A stretch of 64,000 nucleotides of DNA from an uncultured Actinomycetes bacterium (GTDB lineage: Bacteria > Actinomycetota > Acidimicrobiia > Acidimicrobiales > RAAP-2), in assembly GCA_903875425.1 (NCBI GenBank), contig CAIQWC010000012.1, forward strand, positions 124,001 through 188,000. Direction: 5' to 3'. The notes below the pieces were generated by a model. That model worked only from the letters and a program-made list of their open reading frames with translations. It made no database searches and was not told where the DNA came from. Below are positions 63,412-64,000 of this stretch, piece after piece. The position numbers and the translations under genes were made by a program. Positions within the stretch are counted from its first letter, which is position 1. Every line of letters starts with the position of its first letter.

Positions 63412-64000
63412 TGTCGCTCCCCCATCACGGCGTTGATCGCCTTCACCATCTCGGGAATCGGAGCCTCGGCTCCTGTCCACAGCTCTATCTGAATAGCGGC
63501 TTGGTGAATCAACATTCCAAGACCACCAAAAACAACATGGTCGGTACTGCGCAGGGCAAGCATCCATGCCGTCTCTAGCGGTTCGTAGACTAAATCTACC
63601 GCTACCGCGTCGTGCCGGACTCGCCTTGGGTCACAGGGCATGGAATCGGCATGGGCCGTGCCAACCATTCCCTGAGGGGTCGCGTTCACCACCAGATCAG
63701 CCATTTCAAGGTCTTCCTCGGTTACTGAGGAGCAGACCGCGCCTACCATCACACATGCCCGCTCTACCTGATCGTGGCGGCGGGCCATGATTCCCACCTT
63801 CGCGGCACCGGCGTCCGCTAGGGCCGCTGCCACAGCGCGCGCAGCGCCGCCAGCACCAATAATGACGCAGTGCCGATCCTTCGGTTCAAATTTTGCGTCG
63901 TAGCGTAACCAGTTAATAAACCCTTCGCCATCGGTTGAATAACCCGTGGTTTGATCATCTTCGATGGCCACGCAATTGATGGACTGAAGTCGCCATGCGG
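63408..64000 (-). CDS. aroE: Shikimate dehydrogenase, N-terminus beyond window
   Basis: NADPH-dependent reduction of dehydroshikimate. The last 197 codons are visible and the frame stays open to the right edge. TTGYSTDGEGF contains the catalytic-region Asp, the NADP loop is IIGAGGAARAVAAAL with MARRHDQ, and NATPQGM and FGGLGMLIHQAAIQIELWTG follow. It supplies the pathway feeding chorismate to trpE, aroH and menF. It is cotranslated with rodA. Confidence 0.94.
   Translation of the reverse strand, partial: AWRLQSINCVAIEDDQTTGYSTDGEGFINWLRYDAKFEPKDRHCVIIGAGGAARAVAAALADAGAAKVGIMARRHDQVERACVMVGAVCSSVTEEDLEMADLVVNATPQGMVGTAHADSMPCDPRRVRHDAVAVDLVYEPLETAWMLALRSTDHVVFGGLGMLIHQAAIQIELWTGAEAPIPEMVKAINAVMGERQ

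Overview
The window is a gene-dense bacterial chromosome segment from an actinobacterium. I infer an uncultured member of the class Acidimicrobiia rather than a streptomycete or mycobacterium, but no 16S gene is present to confirm this. The evidence is: mycothiol synthase (mshD), the ScpA/ScpB, TlyA and PdtaR-type ANTAR gene set, moderate GC (by eye a little above half), many GTG starts, many genes transcribed without a 5' leader, and gene blocks that match blocks I remember from Mycobacterium tuberculosis. No rRNA, CRISPR array, prophage, insertion sequence or toxin-antitoxin pair was seen, and no gene-free stretch exceeds about 280 bases.

Layout, left to right. (1) 1-11.3 kb: a minus-strand block scpA-scpB-rluB-aroH-tyrA (tyrA cut by the left edge), plus-strand trpS, then minus-strand usp-HAD phosphatase-tlyA-nadK-recN-pyrG-xerD. 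(2) 11.4-20.0 kb: tRNA-Leu(GAG) and uvrC-rapZ-yvcK-gap-pgk-tpiA-secG-solute-binding protein, with whiA missing from its usual place after yvcK. (3) 20.1-26.9 kb: nadA behind a strongly structured leader, then coaE-uvrB-uvrA. (4) 26.9-34.9 kb: a FAD amine-oxidase-like enzyme, rpsA, polA, an ANTAR response regulator with a small coiled-coil partner, menC and tRNA-Leu(CAA). (5) 34.9-38.8 kb: a nitrilase-family amidase and the fatty-acid cluster fabD-fabG-acpP-fabF. (6) 38.8-50.4 kb: a 14-gene his-trp supercluster, hisD-C-B-H-A-F-groES-like-hisI-trpE-ygfZ-trpC-trpF-trpB-trpA. (7) 50.4-64 kb: nth, mshD, a VIT-family transporter, menG-menF, a polyprenol-mannose-synthase-like glycosyltransferase, an AI-2E permease, a flippase-like protein, ppk1, two SEDS (FtsW/RodA) proteins, a bifunctional-nuclease-domain protein and aroE (cut by the right edge).

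The functional themes are aromatic and histidine biosynthesis (tyrA, aroH, aroE, trp, his), menaquinone (menC, menF, menG), DNA repair and replication (recN, uvrABC, nth, polA, xerD), lower glycolysis, fatty-acid synthesis and cell-wall growth. Within operons the genes are tightly coupled: ATGA or GTGA four-base overlaps are the rule.

The less expected signals are regulatory. Fifteen starts (including one mini-ORF) have a TANNNT -10 hexamer ending exactly 6 or 7 bases before the start codon, which predicts leaderless transcription. At three operon junctions the TAG stop of the upstream gene forms the first half of that hexamer. coaE is preceded by a leaderless nine-codon ORF overlapping its start. 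The nadA leader folds into two hairpins with complementary loops, a candidate unclassified riboswitch. usp has a perfect palindrome over its ribosome binding site. PPK1 has lost conserved residues, including the Asn equivalent to E. coli Asn45.
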